A stretch of DNA of 64,000 bases from Salinisphaera sp. Lineage in GTDB: Bacteria > Pseudomonadota > Gammaproteobacteria > Nevskiales > Salinisphaeraceae. Numbering within the stretch: the stretch's first letter is position 1; every line of letters starts with the position of its first letter. Shown here in pieces: positions 45,158-53,407 of the stretch. The stretch is taken from NCBI RefSeq assembly GCF_002729955.1, contig NZ_PBYA01000003.1, positions 1 to 64,000 of the forward strand. Direction: 5' to 3'. The position numbers and the translations under genes are program-made. A model generated the notes under the pieces. The model was not told the DNA's origin and did not search any database. It was given only the letters and a program-made list of their open reading frames with translations.

Positions 45158-46152
45158 TCGGCGCGCGTGTCGATCACCACGCTATGCGGCACCCGACCGG
45201 CGGCAATCGAGCGCAGTGTCTTGCGCTGGTCGATATCCACGATCGACATATCGTCGGACAGACCGTTGGTGACATAGAGCTGTTTGCCGTCACGGCTCTG
45301 GGCGATACCCCAGGCCCGATCGCCGACCAGCACATGGTCTTCCACCGCATGCGTTTTCGTATTCACGAAGGCCACGTGGTTGGCGCGCCCGAGGGTGACA
45401 AAGGCCTGCCGACTGTCATCGGCGAGCTTGATGCCCACCGGGGTGACGTCTTCCGGGCGAAAGCCCTGCGGCTTGAACTCGATGGTGTCACTGACTTCAT
45501 TAGTCTGCGTATCGATCAGTGATACCGAGCCGGACAGCTCGTTGGTGACCCAGAGCGTGTTGCCGTCCTCGGACAGCGCAAAACGCCGCGGCCGGTTACC
45601 GACAACGATATTGGCTTCGATCTCGTGGCTGTCGAGGTTCACGCGGTGCACCATGTTTGCCACCTCCGACGTCACGTAGGCGGTCTTGCCGTCCGGCGTG
45701 ACCAGTACGCCTTCAGGCTCCTGGCCAACATCGATTCGCGTCACGGCCTTCTTGGCGCCAATGTCGTAGATGGTGAACTGGGCATCGTCCTCGTTGGAGA
45801 TATACAGATGTCTGCCGTCGGGGCCGATGGCGAAGATTTCCGGATCGTCGATATCGGTAAGGCGATCAACGACCTTGCCCTGGGCAACGTCGATGACATC
45901 GATGGAGTCGTCGTCACCGCAGGCCACATACAACTTTTTGTGGTCGGGCGAAAAGGCGAGCCAGCGCGGGCGCTCGGATACCGCGATGGTGTCGATCTTT
46001 TCCAGGCTCTGGCCGTCGAAGACGGTGACCACGTCGTCGTCTTCGCTGGAGACATACACCTGGCCAGTGCCGGCCGCGAACAGCGCCGGGCTTGCGGCAA
46101 GCCACGCCGCGGCCAGGGCCAGCCGGGCCTTCGGGTATCGATTGCAATGCAT
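45154..46152 (-). CDS. PQQ-associated YVTN beta-propeller periplasmic protein
   Basis: A 332-aa secreted protein with signal peptide ALAAAWLAASPALFAAG, then seven-bladed propeller repeats of the YVTN type (GQVYVSSEDDD, KLYVACGDDDSIDVID, LYVTNGLSDDMSIVD). It matches the 'PQQ-dependent catabolism-associated beta-propeller' family (TIGR03866-like). Many D-rich blade ends could bind divalent or trivalent metal. I start at MHCNRYPKAR; the track's 29 extra residues lie in the ATPase gene. Overlaps on both sides show tight coupling. Confidence 0.85.
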   Translation of the reverse strand: MHCNRYPKARLALAAAWLAASPALFAAGTGQVYVSSEDDDVVTVFDGQSLEKIDTIAVSERPRWLAFSPDHKKLYVACGDDDSIDVIDVAQGKVVDRLTDIDDPEIFAIGPDGRHLYISNEDDAQFTIYDIGAKKAVTRIDVGQEPEGVLVTPDGKTAYVTSEVANMVHRVNLDSHEIEANIVVGNRPRRFALSEDGNTLWVTNELSGSVSLIDTQTNEVSDTIEFKPQGFRPEDVTPVGIKLADDSRQAFVTLGRANHVAFVNTKTHAVEDHVLVGDRAWGIAQSRDGKQLYVTNGLSDDMSIVDIDQRKTLRSIAAGRVPHSVVIDTRAE

Positions 46153-46904
46153 CAGACGGTCTCCTCTTTTTTCTTCGGCGCCTCGCCGGTGAGGGCCAGA
46201 AACGCGGCCCCCAGCGAGGTCGTGTCGGTTTGTTCGCACAGTGCGCGCGGCGTATCCACGGCGATGCGGCGGCCCTTGTGCAGCACGATCACCCGGTGCG
46301 CACGTTCGGCCTCGTCGACCAGATGGGTCGCCCAGAGCACACCCATGCCGCGCTCGGCACAGAGTTTGTGGACATAGTCGACCAGCAGCTCGCGCGAGCC
46401 GGGGTCGAGGCCCACGGTGGGCTCGTCCATGAGCAGCAGGGCCGGCTCGTGCAGCAGCGCCCGGGCCAGCTCGATCTTGCGGCGGTTGCCGCCGGACAGC
46501 GCCCGGGCCGGGTCCCGGCCTCGTTCGGCCTGGCCGATACGCACAAGTTCTTCATCGATACGCGGCTTCGCTTTTCTGCCCATGCCGTGCAGGCGGGCAT
46601 GAAACTTCAGATTCGCGACCACGCTCAGATCGAGATCGAGCGTGGGTTGCTGAAACACCACGCCGAGCCGGGCCAGCGCCGCGCGGGCATTACGCCGCAT
46701 GTCGTGGCCGGCCACTTCGATCGCGCCTTCGTCGGGCACGAACAGTCCGGTCAGAAGCTGGAACAACGTGCTCTTGCCGGCACCATTGGGGCCCAGCAGG
46801 GCCACGAACTCGCCCTGCTCGACGCGCAGCGACAGGCCGTCTAGCGCCTTGGTCGGGCCATAGGATTTGCTCACGCCATCGACTTTGAGCGCAGCCTGGC
46901 TCAT
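46152..46904 (-). CDS. ABC transporter ATPase, PQQ-alcohol-associated (PedB-like)
   Basis: A 250-aa ATPase with Walker A GPNGAGKST, signature LSGGNRRK, Walker B ALLLMDEPTVGLD and switch His in ATHLVDE. The DRA-type sequence fits ABC-2 permeases such as the PedC-like gene downstream. I start at MSQAALKVDG, which overlaps the previous gene's stop; the track extends 86 codons further. It is central to the overlapping operon. Confidence 0.86.
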   Translation of the reverse strand: MSQAALKVDGVSKSYGPTKALDGLSLRVEQGEFVALLGPNGAGKSTLFQLLTGLFVPDEGAIEVAGHDMRRNARAALARLGVVFQQPTLDLDLSVVANLKFHARLHGMGRKAKPRIDEELVRIGQAERGRDPARALSGGNRRKIELARALLHEPALLLMDEPTVGLDPGSRELLVDYVHKLCAERGMGVLWATHLVDEAERAHRVIVLHKGRRIAVDTPRALCEQTDTTSLGAAFLALTGEAPKKKEETV

Positions 46905-47698
46905 ACGGTGTCCTTGTCTGTGGCCGGTACGGCGTTCGCTTCGAGTATGCCGGAGAGCAGCCGCGGATAACGGGCCAGCAGCGCCTGCTGGGCCGCGGCC
47001 ACATCGGCGCTTTCCAGATCCCGGCCCGCTGCCTTCTCGACCGGGTGATCGAGCAGCACTCGGGCCGGCGTATCGCCCATGAACAACACGCGATCGGCCA
47101 GTGCCAGCGCTTCGCGCAGATCGTGGGTGACGAACAGCACCAGCGGGCGCTGGCGCTCGCACAGGCGCAGCAACGAACGGCGCAGGCGATTGCCGGTGGG
47201 CATGTCCAGCGATACGAACGGCTCATCCATGAGCAACAGCTGCGGCTCGACGACGAACGCCCGGGCCAGCGCCCCCCGCCGCTGCATGCCGCCCGACAGG
47301 TGATTGGGCCAGACGTGCAGCGCCTCGCCCAGGCCGACTTCTTCGAGCAGCGCCGCCGCCCGCGACCGATAGCCCGGCTCGCGGGCGCAGCGTTCGGCCT
47401 CGGCGAGCTTGACGTTGTCGAGCGCGCTCAGCCACGGCATGAGTCGCGGCTCCTGAAACATCATGCCCATATGCGCCGGCGACTGACCGGCCGCCGACAG
47501 CGGCCGACCGTGCCAGCGGATGTCGCCGTCGTAGTCCTCGTCGAGGCCGGCCACCAGCGACAATAGCGTGCTCTTGCCGGCGCCGGAGGGGCCGACCAGC
47601 GCGATGAACTCACCCGGCGCGGCCTCGATCGTGCATTCGCCCAGCACGGCGGCACCGTCGAAGCGCTTTTCACGAATATGAATACTCAGACCGCTCAT
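46901..47698 (-). CDS. NitT/TauT-type ABC transporter ATPase
   Basis: A 265-aa importer ATPase with Walker A GPSGAGKST, Q-loop MMFQEPRLMPW, signature LSGGMQRR, Walker B LLLMDEPFVSLD and VTHDLREAL. This is the SsuB/TauB/NrtD type used for nitrate, sulfonates, taurine or pyrimidines. It starts at MSGLSIHIRE, overlapping the permease stop, and its own stop overlaps the PedB-like start. The track ORF upstream part is a shadow. Confidence 0.86.
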   Translation of the reverse strand: MSGLSIHIREKRFDGAAVLGECTIEAAPGEFIALVGPSGAGKSTLLSLVAGLDEDYDGDIRWHGRPLSAAGQSPAHMGMMFQEPRLMPWLSALDNVKLAEAERCAREPGYRSRAAALLEEVGLGEALHVWPNHLSGGMQRRGALARAFVVEPQLLLMDEPFVSLDMPTGNRLRRSLLRLCERQRPLVLFVTHDLREALALADRVLFMGDTPARVLLDHPVEKAAGRDLESADVAAAQQALLARYPRLLSGILEANAVPATDKDTV

Positions 47699-48483
47699 GC
47701 CCGCCACCGTGTGAGCCGGTTCTCGAGCGGGCGCATCACCCAGGCTTCGATGAGCAGCACCACGCCGGCGAACGCCAGCGTGTACGCAAGAATGGCGGCG
47801 ATATCGAAGAACTGATAATAGACATGCAGCTGGAACCCCACGCCGTTGCTGCGCCCGAGCAGTTCCACCACCAGCACGATCTTCCAGATCAGCGCCAGGC
47901 CGCTGCGGGCCGCGCCCATCAGATAGGGATAGAGCTGGGGCAGAAACACCCGCCGCAGGGTCACGAGCCGAGGCACACGGTAAGCCTGGGCCACGGCGAG
48001 CAGTTTGGGGTCCACCGCGCGTGCGCCTTCGCGCACCATGACCACCACGGTGGGAATCTTGTTGAGCGCGACCGCCAGCACCGCGGCGACGTCGTTCAGC
48101 CCAAACCACACATAGCAGAGAATGATGGTGACCAGCGCCGGGATATTGAGCCCCAGCACCAGCGCGCCGTCGAACACGAGGTCGAGCTGGCGATAACGTC
48201 CGAGCGCAATACCCACCGCGGTGCCGATGGCCATCGCCAGCAAAAAGGCCACCGCCACGCGAGCCAGGGTGATCACCAGGTGGTAAGGCAGCTCGCCCGA
48301 CAACGTATGCGCGAACAGCGCATCCAGCACCGCCAGCGGCCCGGGCAGCACGTCGCTGCGGGCGACCAGTGCGACGATCTGCCATGCCGCCACCAGACCT
48401 GCGAACGACGCCGCACGCACCAGCGCCGGACGCCGGTGCACGGGCAAACGCCCCGGCGCTACTTCACGGCTGGCGATAGCCAT
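47695..48483 (-). CDS. NitT/TauT-type ABC transporter permease
   Basis: A 262-aa inner-membrane permease with about six segments and the SsuC/TauC-type coupling region (VREGARAVDPKLLAVAQAYR). It starts at MAIASREVAP inside the end of the binding-protein gene, an overlap of 20 bases. It forms an importer with the binding protein upstream and the ATPase downstream. Confidence 0.84.
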   Translation of the reverse strand: MAIASREVAPGRLPVHRRPALVRAASFAGLVAAWQIVALVARSDVLPGPLAVLDALFAHTLSGELPYHLVITLARVAVAFLLAMAIGTAVGIALGRYRQLDLVFDGALVLGLNIPALVTIILCYVWFGLNDVAAVLAVALNKIPTVVVMVREGARAVDPKLLAVAQAYRVPRLVTLRRVFLPQLYPYLMGAARSGLALIWKIVLVVELLGRSNGVGFQLHVYYQFFDIAAILAYTLAFAGVVLLIEAWVMRPLENRLTRWRA

Positions 48484-49477
48484 CCCAGAACACATCGGGC
48501 GACAGCCGGGTGACACCGCCGGTGAGACGGCCATCGCTTTCGCTGGCGAGCACGTCGAACAGCTGTCCGGCCGCCGCGATCTCCGGGGCGCCGTAGCGCT
48601 TGATGATGCCGGCACGATAGCCGTCGCGAATGGCGGCGAACACGGCCTCGCTTTCCGGCTTGATCATCGGCTCAAGCGGCGACCAGGCCTCGTCGGACTC
48701 GTCGAGCAGGCGCTTGGCGTCCTGGCTGGCGGCCAGAAAATGCTGCAGTTCGGCGCGGTGTTCGTCGGCCCAGTCTTCGGCAAAGACCCAGCCGAGCAGC
48801 GGCGGTACCGTATCGATACCCAGGCCTTCGAGCATCTGCTCCACGCTGACCAGCGGTCGCATGCCCAGTGCCGACAGGCGTGCGTTGTAGTGCCAGAAGT
48901 TCACCGCCGCCGGCAGATCGCCATCGAGCAGCAGCCGATTGATCATCGGCGGCGCGGCATAGGTTGGCTCCACGGCCTGTTCGAGATCGAGGCCATGGGT
49001 CTTCTGGGCGTACGCACGCAGCAGCAGCCAGGTCTTGTCCACCGGGCCACCGGCAATGCCCAGCTTCTTGCGGTCGAGATCGGCCAGCGTGGTCACCCCC
49101 GAGGCCGGATTGACCATGACCGCGCCCACGGCCCGCGAATAGGGGGCGAACTGATAACGCCGGCCGTCGGCGCGCTGACGCGCGGCCCAAAGCCAGTCGG
49201 AGACGATCAGATCGACGCGCCCGCCCTGCAGGGCCACCGCCAGCGCGTTCTCCGATGCCAGCGGTACCACCTCGATGGCCACATCGTGTTTTTCGGCCAG
49301 GCCGTGGCGCTGGATCGTATCCATCTCCCAGCTGACGGTGCCGAACTTGAGTACGCCGATACGCAGGGGCGCGTCGGCGTTCTCCGGCGTATCGGGCGCA
49401 CAGCCGGCCAGCCACGACACGAGCAGGATCAGGCCTGCCAGCCATAGCCGTGTTGCGCCACCTGCGGGTGTCGTCAT
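48464..49477 (-). CDS. NitT/TauT-type substrate-binding lipoprotein
   Basis: A 337-aa binding protein of the SsuA/TauA/ThiY fold. It has a lipoprotein signal (VSWLAGC, lipobox Cys) and the type-2 binding fold, with IGVLKFGTVSWEMDTIQRHG near the mature start and GGRVDLIVSDWLWAARQRA. It is first in the operon that runs on into the PQQ-associated ABC genes. Homologues occur in quinoprotein clusters, so its ligand is likely linked to that pathway and not to nitrate or taurine. Confidence 0.82.
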   Translation of the reverse strand: MTTPAGGATRLWLAGLILLVSWLAGCAPDTPENADAPLRIGVLKFGTVSWEMDTIQRHGLAEKHDVAIEVVPLASENALAVALQGGRVDLIVSDWLWAARQRADGRRYQFAPYSRAVGAVMVNPASGVTTLADLDRKKLGIAGGPVDKTWLLLRAYAQKTHGLDLEQAVEPTYAAPPMINRLLLDGDLPAAVNFWHYNARLSALGMRPLVSVEQMLEGLGIDTVPPLLGWVFAEDWADEHRAELQHFLAASQDAKRLLDESDEAWSPLEPMIKPESEAVFAAIRDGYRAGIIKRYGAPEIAAAGQLFDVLASESDGRLTGGVTRLSPDVFWDGYRQP

Positions 49478-49758
49478 TGAATCTCCTGCCCGACGTCTCG
49501 GCCGCACCGCCTCGACACCGTCGCCCTGGGTCGGCTCTTTGGCCGACCGCGTTATTCGTCATCCCGCCGCGTTCGAGCACGGACGTGGATATATCGTTGT
49601 TTGAAATTCTAAATTGCCCGCTAACGGCGGCTGCGCGCAAGCCCGCGAATAGTCGCAGACCGCCCGGCTCGATCGATGCCCTGGAACGACCCCGCGCCGG
49701 TCACCGCGCCCCCATCTCGCGCTTGCCGCCCGCCCGCGGCGGGCGTAGTTTCGAATGG

Positions 49759-50076
49759 ATGAGATACCGGGCATGGACCATGGCGGCGCTGCTGAGTGTG
49801 TTCGCAAGCGCTGTGCTGGCTGCGGGCGAAGGCGAGGCTTTGGCCGGCGCCTGCACTGCCTGTCACGGCCCCGAGGGGCGCTCCGTGTCCGGCCTGCCGA
49901 CCCTGGCCGGCATGGATCGACGCCGGTTCATGGATCGCATGCAGGCATTTCGCAACGGCGAAGGCACGATCATGAATCGTATCGCCCCCGCCTACGACGA
50001 GGCCCAGACCGCGGCCCTGGCCGACCATTTCGCCGCGCTCGACCGCGTCGACGACGACCGGCGCCATGCCCCCTAA
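49759..50076 (+). CDS. Small periplasmic cytochrome c (FccA-like, monoheme)
   Basis: A 105-aa cytochrome with a signal peptide ending SAVLA, one heme site CTACH at residues 32-36 and a candidate Met ligand in GTIMNRIA. True FccA of flavocytochrome c is often diheme and larger; this is a single domain. It precedes the FccB-like flavoprotein and probably accepts its electrons. Its stop codon TAA lies in the CTAA target duplication of the MITE that follows. I start at MRYRAWTM; the track ORF begins 103 codons earlier without support. Confidence 0.82.
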   Translation: MRYRAWTMAALLSVFASAVLAAGEGEALAGACTACHGPEGRSVSGLPTLAGMDRRRFMDRMQAFRNGEGTIMNRIAPAYDEAQTAALADHFAALDRVDDDRRHAP

Positions 50077-50361
50077 GGAAGCTCTGCATAACCTCTCGCG
50101 GTTCGCGTTCGAGTCCTCACAGACGGTGCGGCAAGGCGTCGGAGCGCAGCGCCTGCCTTATTGGCAGGTCAAGCCTGGCAACGCAGCCGCGGCGTCTGTG
50201 AGGCCGAACCGCTTGCGGCCGCCGGCTTTGCGCGCGCTTGAGCGGCGTCAGTGTTCGCTACCGTGCCACGTGTTATTGGCTTGGGCACGCTACGCTCTCA
50301 CTTGCTGGTCATCGCGCGCAAAGCACGCCGGCGCGACCGTGACAGGTTATGCAGAGCTTTC
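50077..50361. mobile_element. 285-bp MITE with IS5-like ends inserted in fccB
   Basis: The left end GGAAGCTCTGCATAACCT and the inverted right end GAAAGCTCTGCATAACCT differ at one base. Both are flanked by CTAA (50073-50076 and 50362-50365), a 4-base duplication of the YTAR type used by IS5-group elements. Inside, CCTCACAGACG and CGTCTGTGAGG form a further inverted pair. There is no ORF, so the element is non-autonomous. It splits the cytochrome and fccB-like genes. Confidence 0.85.
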
Positions 50362-51641
50362 CTAACGATCGGCGAACCCTGCTGCGTGGGCTGGCCGGCG
50401 CGGCCGCGCTCGGCGCGCTTGGCCTGCCCCTTGGCCGCGGCCGGGCCGCGCCCCCTTCGGTGGTCATCGCGGGCGGCGGTTTCGCGGGCGCCAGCTGTGC
50501 GCTCGCCCTGCGCCAGTTCGCCCCCGAGGTTCGCGTAACGCTCGTGGATCGACAGCCCCGTTTCGTCACCGGCCCATTTTGTAATGCGGTGATCGCCGGC
50601 CTGCGCCCGATTTCTTCCATCACCCAAAGCCACGCCGGCCTGAGCGCGGCGGGCGTTCGCGTGCTGCATGCCGATATCGACGGGGTCGAGCCCGCCGCCC
50701 GGCGCATCCGCCTGGCCGATGGCCGCAGCATCGGCGGCGACCGGCTGGTGATCGCACCCGGCATCGATTTTGACTGGGCCGCGATCGACGGTTATGGCCC
50801 CGGCCATGTCGCGCGTATTCCCCATGCCTGGCCCGGCAGCGCCGACCAGCTGCGCAATCTGCGCCAGCAGCTGCGAACCATGCCCGACAACGGGCGCGTG
50901 GTGATCAGCGTGCCGGACAACCCCTATCGCTGCCCGCCCGGCCCCTACGAGCGCGCCAGCCTGATCGCGCACTTTCTCAAGCAGCACAAGCCGCAGGCCG
51001 AAGTGCTGATCCTCGACGCCAAGGATCATTTTTCCAAGGAGCCGCTGTTTCGGACCGGCTGGGGTGCACGCTACGGCGAACGCCTGCAGTGGCGTGGCGG
51101 GCGCCGCGACGGCGCGCGCGTGGTGGCGGTGGATACGCAAAGCCGGCGTGTGCGTACGGTCGGCGGCGACGAATACGCAGCCGACGTGCTCAATATCATC
51201 CCGCCGCAGCGGGCCGGCCGACTCGCCCACGACGCCGGGCTGACCGATGCCGCCGGCTGGGTGCCGGTCGCCGCCCACGATTTCTCGGTGCCCGGCCACG
51301 CCGGCGTGCACGTGATCGGCGATGCTGCACGCGCCGAGCCCATGCCCAAATCCGCCTATGCCGCCAATATGCAGGCCAAGCTCTGTGCCCATGCCATCGC
51401 CCGCGAGCTGGCCGGCGAGCCGGTGGCCGAAACACGGCTGATCAACGCCTGCTACAGCCTGGTCGCCCCGGACTACGGCATCAGCATCACCGAGGTATAC
51501 CGGCTCGATGGCGATACGCTCGCCGCCCTCGCCAACGCAGGCGGCATATCCGCGCTGGCGGCCGATCGCCAGACCCGTGCGGCCGAAGCCGACTATGCCC
51601 GGGCCTGGTACGAGAACATCGTGCGCGACAGCTTCGGCTAA
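50349..51641 (+). CDS. fccB: FccB-like flavocytochrome c / sulfide dehydrogenase flavoprotein
   Basis: A 430-aa periplasmic FAD protein with a Tat signal (DRRTLLRGLAGAAALG), FAD motif IAGGGFAGASC, and FccB hallmarks PYRCPPGPYERASL and ACYSLVAPDYGISI. FccB oxidises sulfide and passes electrons to its cytochrome. The current ATG lies in the MITE right end and gives MQSFPNDRR. Without the element the gene would start ATG at 50066 and read MPPNDRR, overlapping the cytochrome by 11 bases. The reading frame is intact. In this PQQ setting the true substrate may not be sulfide. Confidence 0.84.
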   Translation: MQSFPNDRRTLLRGLAGAAALGALGLPLGRGRAAPPSVVIAGGGFAGASCALALRQFAPEVRVTLVDRQPRFVTGPFCNAVIAGLRPISSITQSHAGLSAAGVRVLHADIDGVEPAARRIRLADGRSIGGDRLVIAPGIDFDWAAIDGYGPGHVARIPHAWPGSADQLRNLRQQLRTMPDNGRVVISVPDNPYRCPPGPYERASLIAHFLKQHKPQAEVLILDAKDHFSKEPLFRTGWGARYGERLQWRGGRRDGARVVAVDTQSRRVRTVGGDEYAADVLNIIPPQRAGRLAHDAGLTDAAGWVPVAAHDFSVPGHAGVHVIGDAARAEPMPKSAYAANMQAKLCAHAIARELAGEPVAETRLINACYSLVAPDYGISITEVYRLDGDTLAALANAGGISALAADRQTRAAEADYARAWYENIVRDSFG

Positions 51642-51658
51642 CCTCGCCCCGGGCTATC

Positions 51659-52597
51659 CTACTTGAGCGTGGCCCCTTCCAGCGCCGGATAGAGATACGT
51701 CACCGAGCGCCGGTACTCGGCCGGCTGCACGGCAAGCGCCGCCCAGCGCGGCGGCAGCGGTTCGAACATCAGTTCGGCAGCACTGTCGCCACGCGCCGCA
51801 CCGGCCCGCAGGCGCTCGGCCAGCCAACGCAGATAGGCGCCGGTCTGCTCGAGCGGTGTGTCGTTCTCTGCCACCGGGCCGTGACCCGGCACCACGATAC
51901 GAAAGCCGCTGTCGGCGGCGGTCGTCAGCGCACGCTGCCAGCCGGCGAAATCGCCATGCGGCGTGGCCGGGGCGCGGTCGTGGAAGACGACATCCCCGGC
52001 AAAAAGCACGCCGGTACGACGATCCAGAATCATCAGATCGGCCGGGCTGTGGCCGGCCGTGGCGATCAGTTCGAGCCGATGATCGCCGTAGTCCACGAGC
52101 GGGTCGGCGCGGCGATCAATGATCTCGTCGGGGACAACGACCGACGTGCCGCGCATGGCTGCGCCGACGCGGTCGTAGAGATGCCGCGCCATCGCCTCGC
52201 CGGCGCTGCGAATGGTCTGCGCCGTGGCCGGCAGCGCGGCAATGGGCACGCCCGCGAACGCGTTGTTACCCAGAAAATGATCAGCATGGGCATGGGTGAT
52301 ATACACCCGCACCACCGGGCGCTCGGTCACGCGGGCGATGGCCGCACGCATGGCCTCGCCGTAGAGCCGTGAAGGGCCGGTATCGATGACCACCACGCCC
52401 TGCTCGGTCACGATGAAGCCGCTGTTGGCCACCGCGCCATGGTTGTCGAAATCGAAGGCTTCCAACGCGCCGAGGAACACATAGGTATCGGGGGCGATGC
52501 GTTGCGGGGCCAGATCGTAATAGCCATCGGCGAACGCCGGGGCGACGGCGCAGGGCAACCACAGGCACAGCACGACGATACAACGCGCCCACATCAC
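51659..52597 (-). CDS. Quinoprotein relay system metallo-hydrolase (SoxH-related)
   Basis: A 312-aa secreted metallo-beta-lactamase-fold protein with signal peptide ending APAFADG, metal motif THAHADHFLGN and further ligands in AGHSPADL, AGDVVFHD and VVPGHGP. It matches the 'quinoprotein relay system zinc metallohydrolase' families related to SoxH (recalled, not searched). Its ATG overlaps the SoxYZ-like stop. It is convergent with fccB, 17 bases apart. Function is not established. Confidence 0.82.
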   Translation of the reverse strand: MMWARCIVVLCLWLPCAVAPAFADGYYDLAPQRIAPDTYVFLGALEAFDFDNHGAVANSGFIVTEQGVVVIDTGPSRLYGEAMRAAIARVTERPVVRVYITHAHADHFLGNNAFAGVPIAALPATAQTIRSAGEAMARHLYDRVGAAMRGTSVVVPDEIIDRRADPLVDYGDHRLELIATAGHSPADLMILDRRTGVLFAGDVVFHDRAPATPHGDFAGWQRALTTAADSGFRIVVPGHGPVAENDTPLEQTGAYLRWLAERLRAGAARGDSAAELMFEPLPPRWAALAVQPAEYRRSVTYLYPALEGATLK

Positions 52598-53388
52598 GGC
52601 AGCGCCCTGGCAGCCGAGCCAACGCCCCTCTCGTAGCGCTGCCCCCGGGCATCGCGCACGTCGATATGCAGCGGTTCGCGACTGGCGATATCCAGCGTGA
52701 ATACCGCCGTGGGGTCCAGGGTTTTGCCCGGGACGAGACGCGCCCGCAGCCTGCCTGCGCTATCGCTTATGGTGATCTGCGTGATCGCGGGCCACGACTC
52801 GCGGGCCGAGGCCGGCGCTTGGATACGAAACTTCAGGCGCTGATAGCCCGCCGGTCGCGGCCAGGCACGGGCCTCGATGCCAGGCGCCAGGCCTTTGCCT
52901 GCGCCCGCGCTCTCGGGCAGGGTCATGCTTGGCGCGGCACAGCCGCCGCCCTGGGCATCGATCCAGCGGCCACCGATATGCCATACGCCGTCGCCGGTGA
53001 GTACGGCCGCCCGCAACGGCGTCGCCTGGGCCAGCCGCAGACCAAAACCCAGGCTCAAATCGCGGGCTGCGGCCCCCGAGTCGGGAAAATAATCCAGCAC
53101 CGCGCCGGGCGCGACGGCATCGGCCAGCACGCGAATGCGGCGTACGTCGTCCAGACCGGATATACGCACGAAAACCGGCGTGGCCCGCCCGTCCTCGACC
53201 GCGTCGGGCGCCCGCACCTGCACGCGCTCGTCGAACATGAGCCGCGCATCGCGAAAATGCTCGGCCACGATATAACGCCAGCGCGACGAATCCAGCGGGT
53301 CGGCCGGTATCGACGCAGTGCCCGCGGCCTGTGCGCCGAGGGCATAGCCGAACAGGCACAGCCATAGCAGGCCTGTGCCCGCGCGCAT
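52594..53388 (-). CDS. SoxYZ-like fused carrier protein, quinoprotein-associated
   Basis: A 264-aa secreted protein with signal GLLWLCLFGYALGAQAAG, an N-terminal SoxY-like domain carrying a single Cys in QGGGCAAPS, and a C-terminal SoxZ-like immunoglobulin-type domain. In Sox systems SoxYZ carries sulfur intermediates on a GGCGG cysteine. The fused form near PQQ dehydrogenases (quinoprotein dehydrogenase-associated SoxYZ-like family) has unknown cargo. I start at MRAGTGLL; MARAGRRQG ten codons upstream is possible. The hydrolase gene overlaps downstream. Confidence 0.82.
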   Translation of the reverse strand: MRAGTGLLWLCLFGYALGAQAAGTASIPADPLDSSRWRYIVAEHFRDARLMFDERVQVRAPDAVEDGRATPVFVRISGLDDVRRIRVLADAVAPGAVLDYFPDSGAAARDLSLGFGLRLAQATPLRAAVLTGDGVWHIGGRWIDAQGGGCAAPSMTLPESAGAGKGLAPGIEARAWPRPAGYQRLKFRIQAPASARESWPAITQITISDSAGRLRARLVPGKTLDPTAVFTLDIASREPLHIDVRDARGQRYERGVGSAARALP

Positions 53389-53407
53389 GCCCTGGCGCCG
53401 TCCCGCC

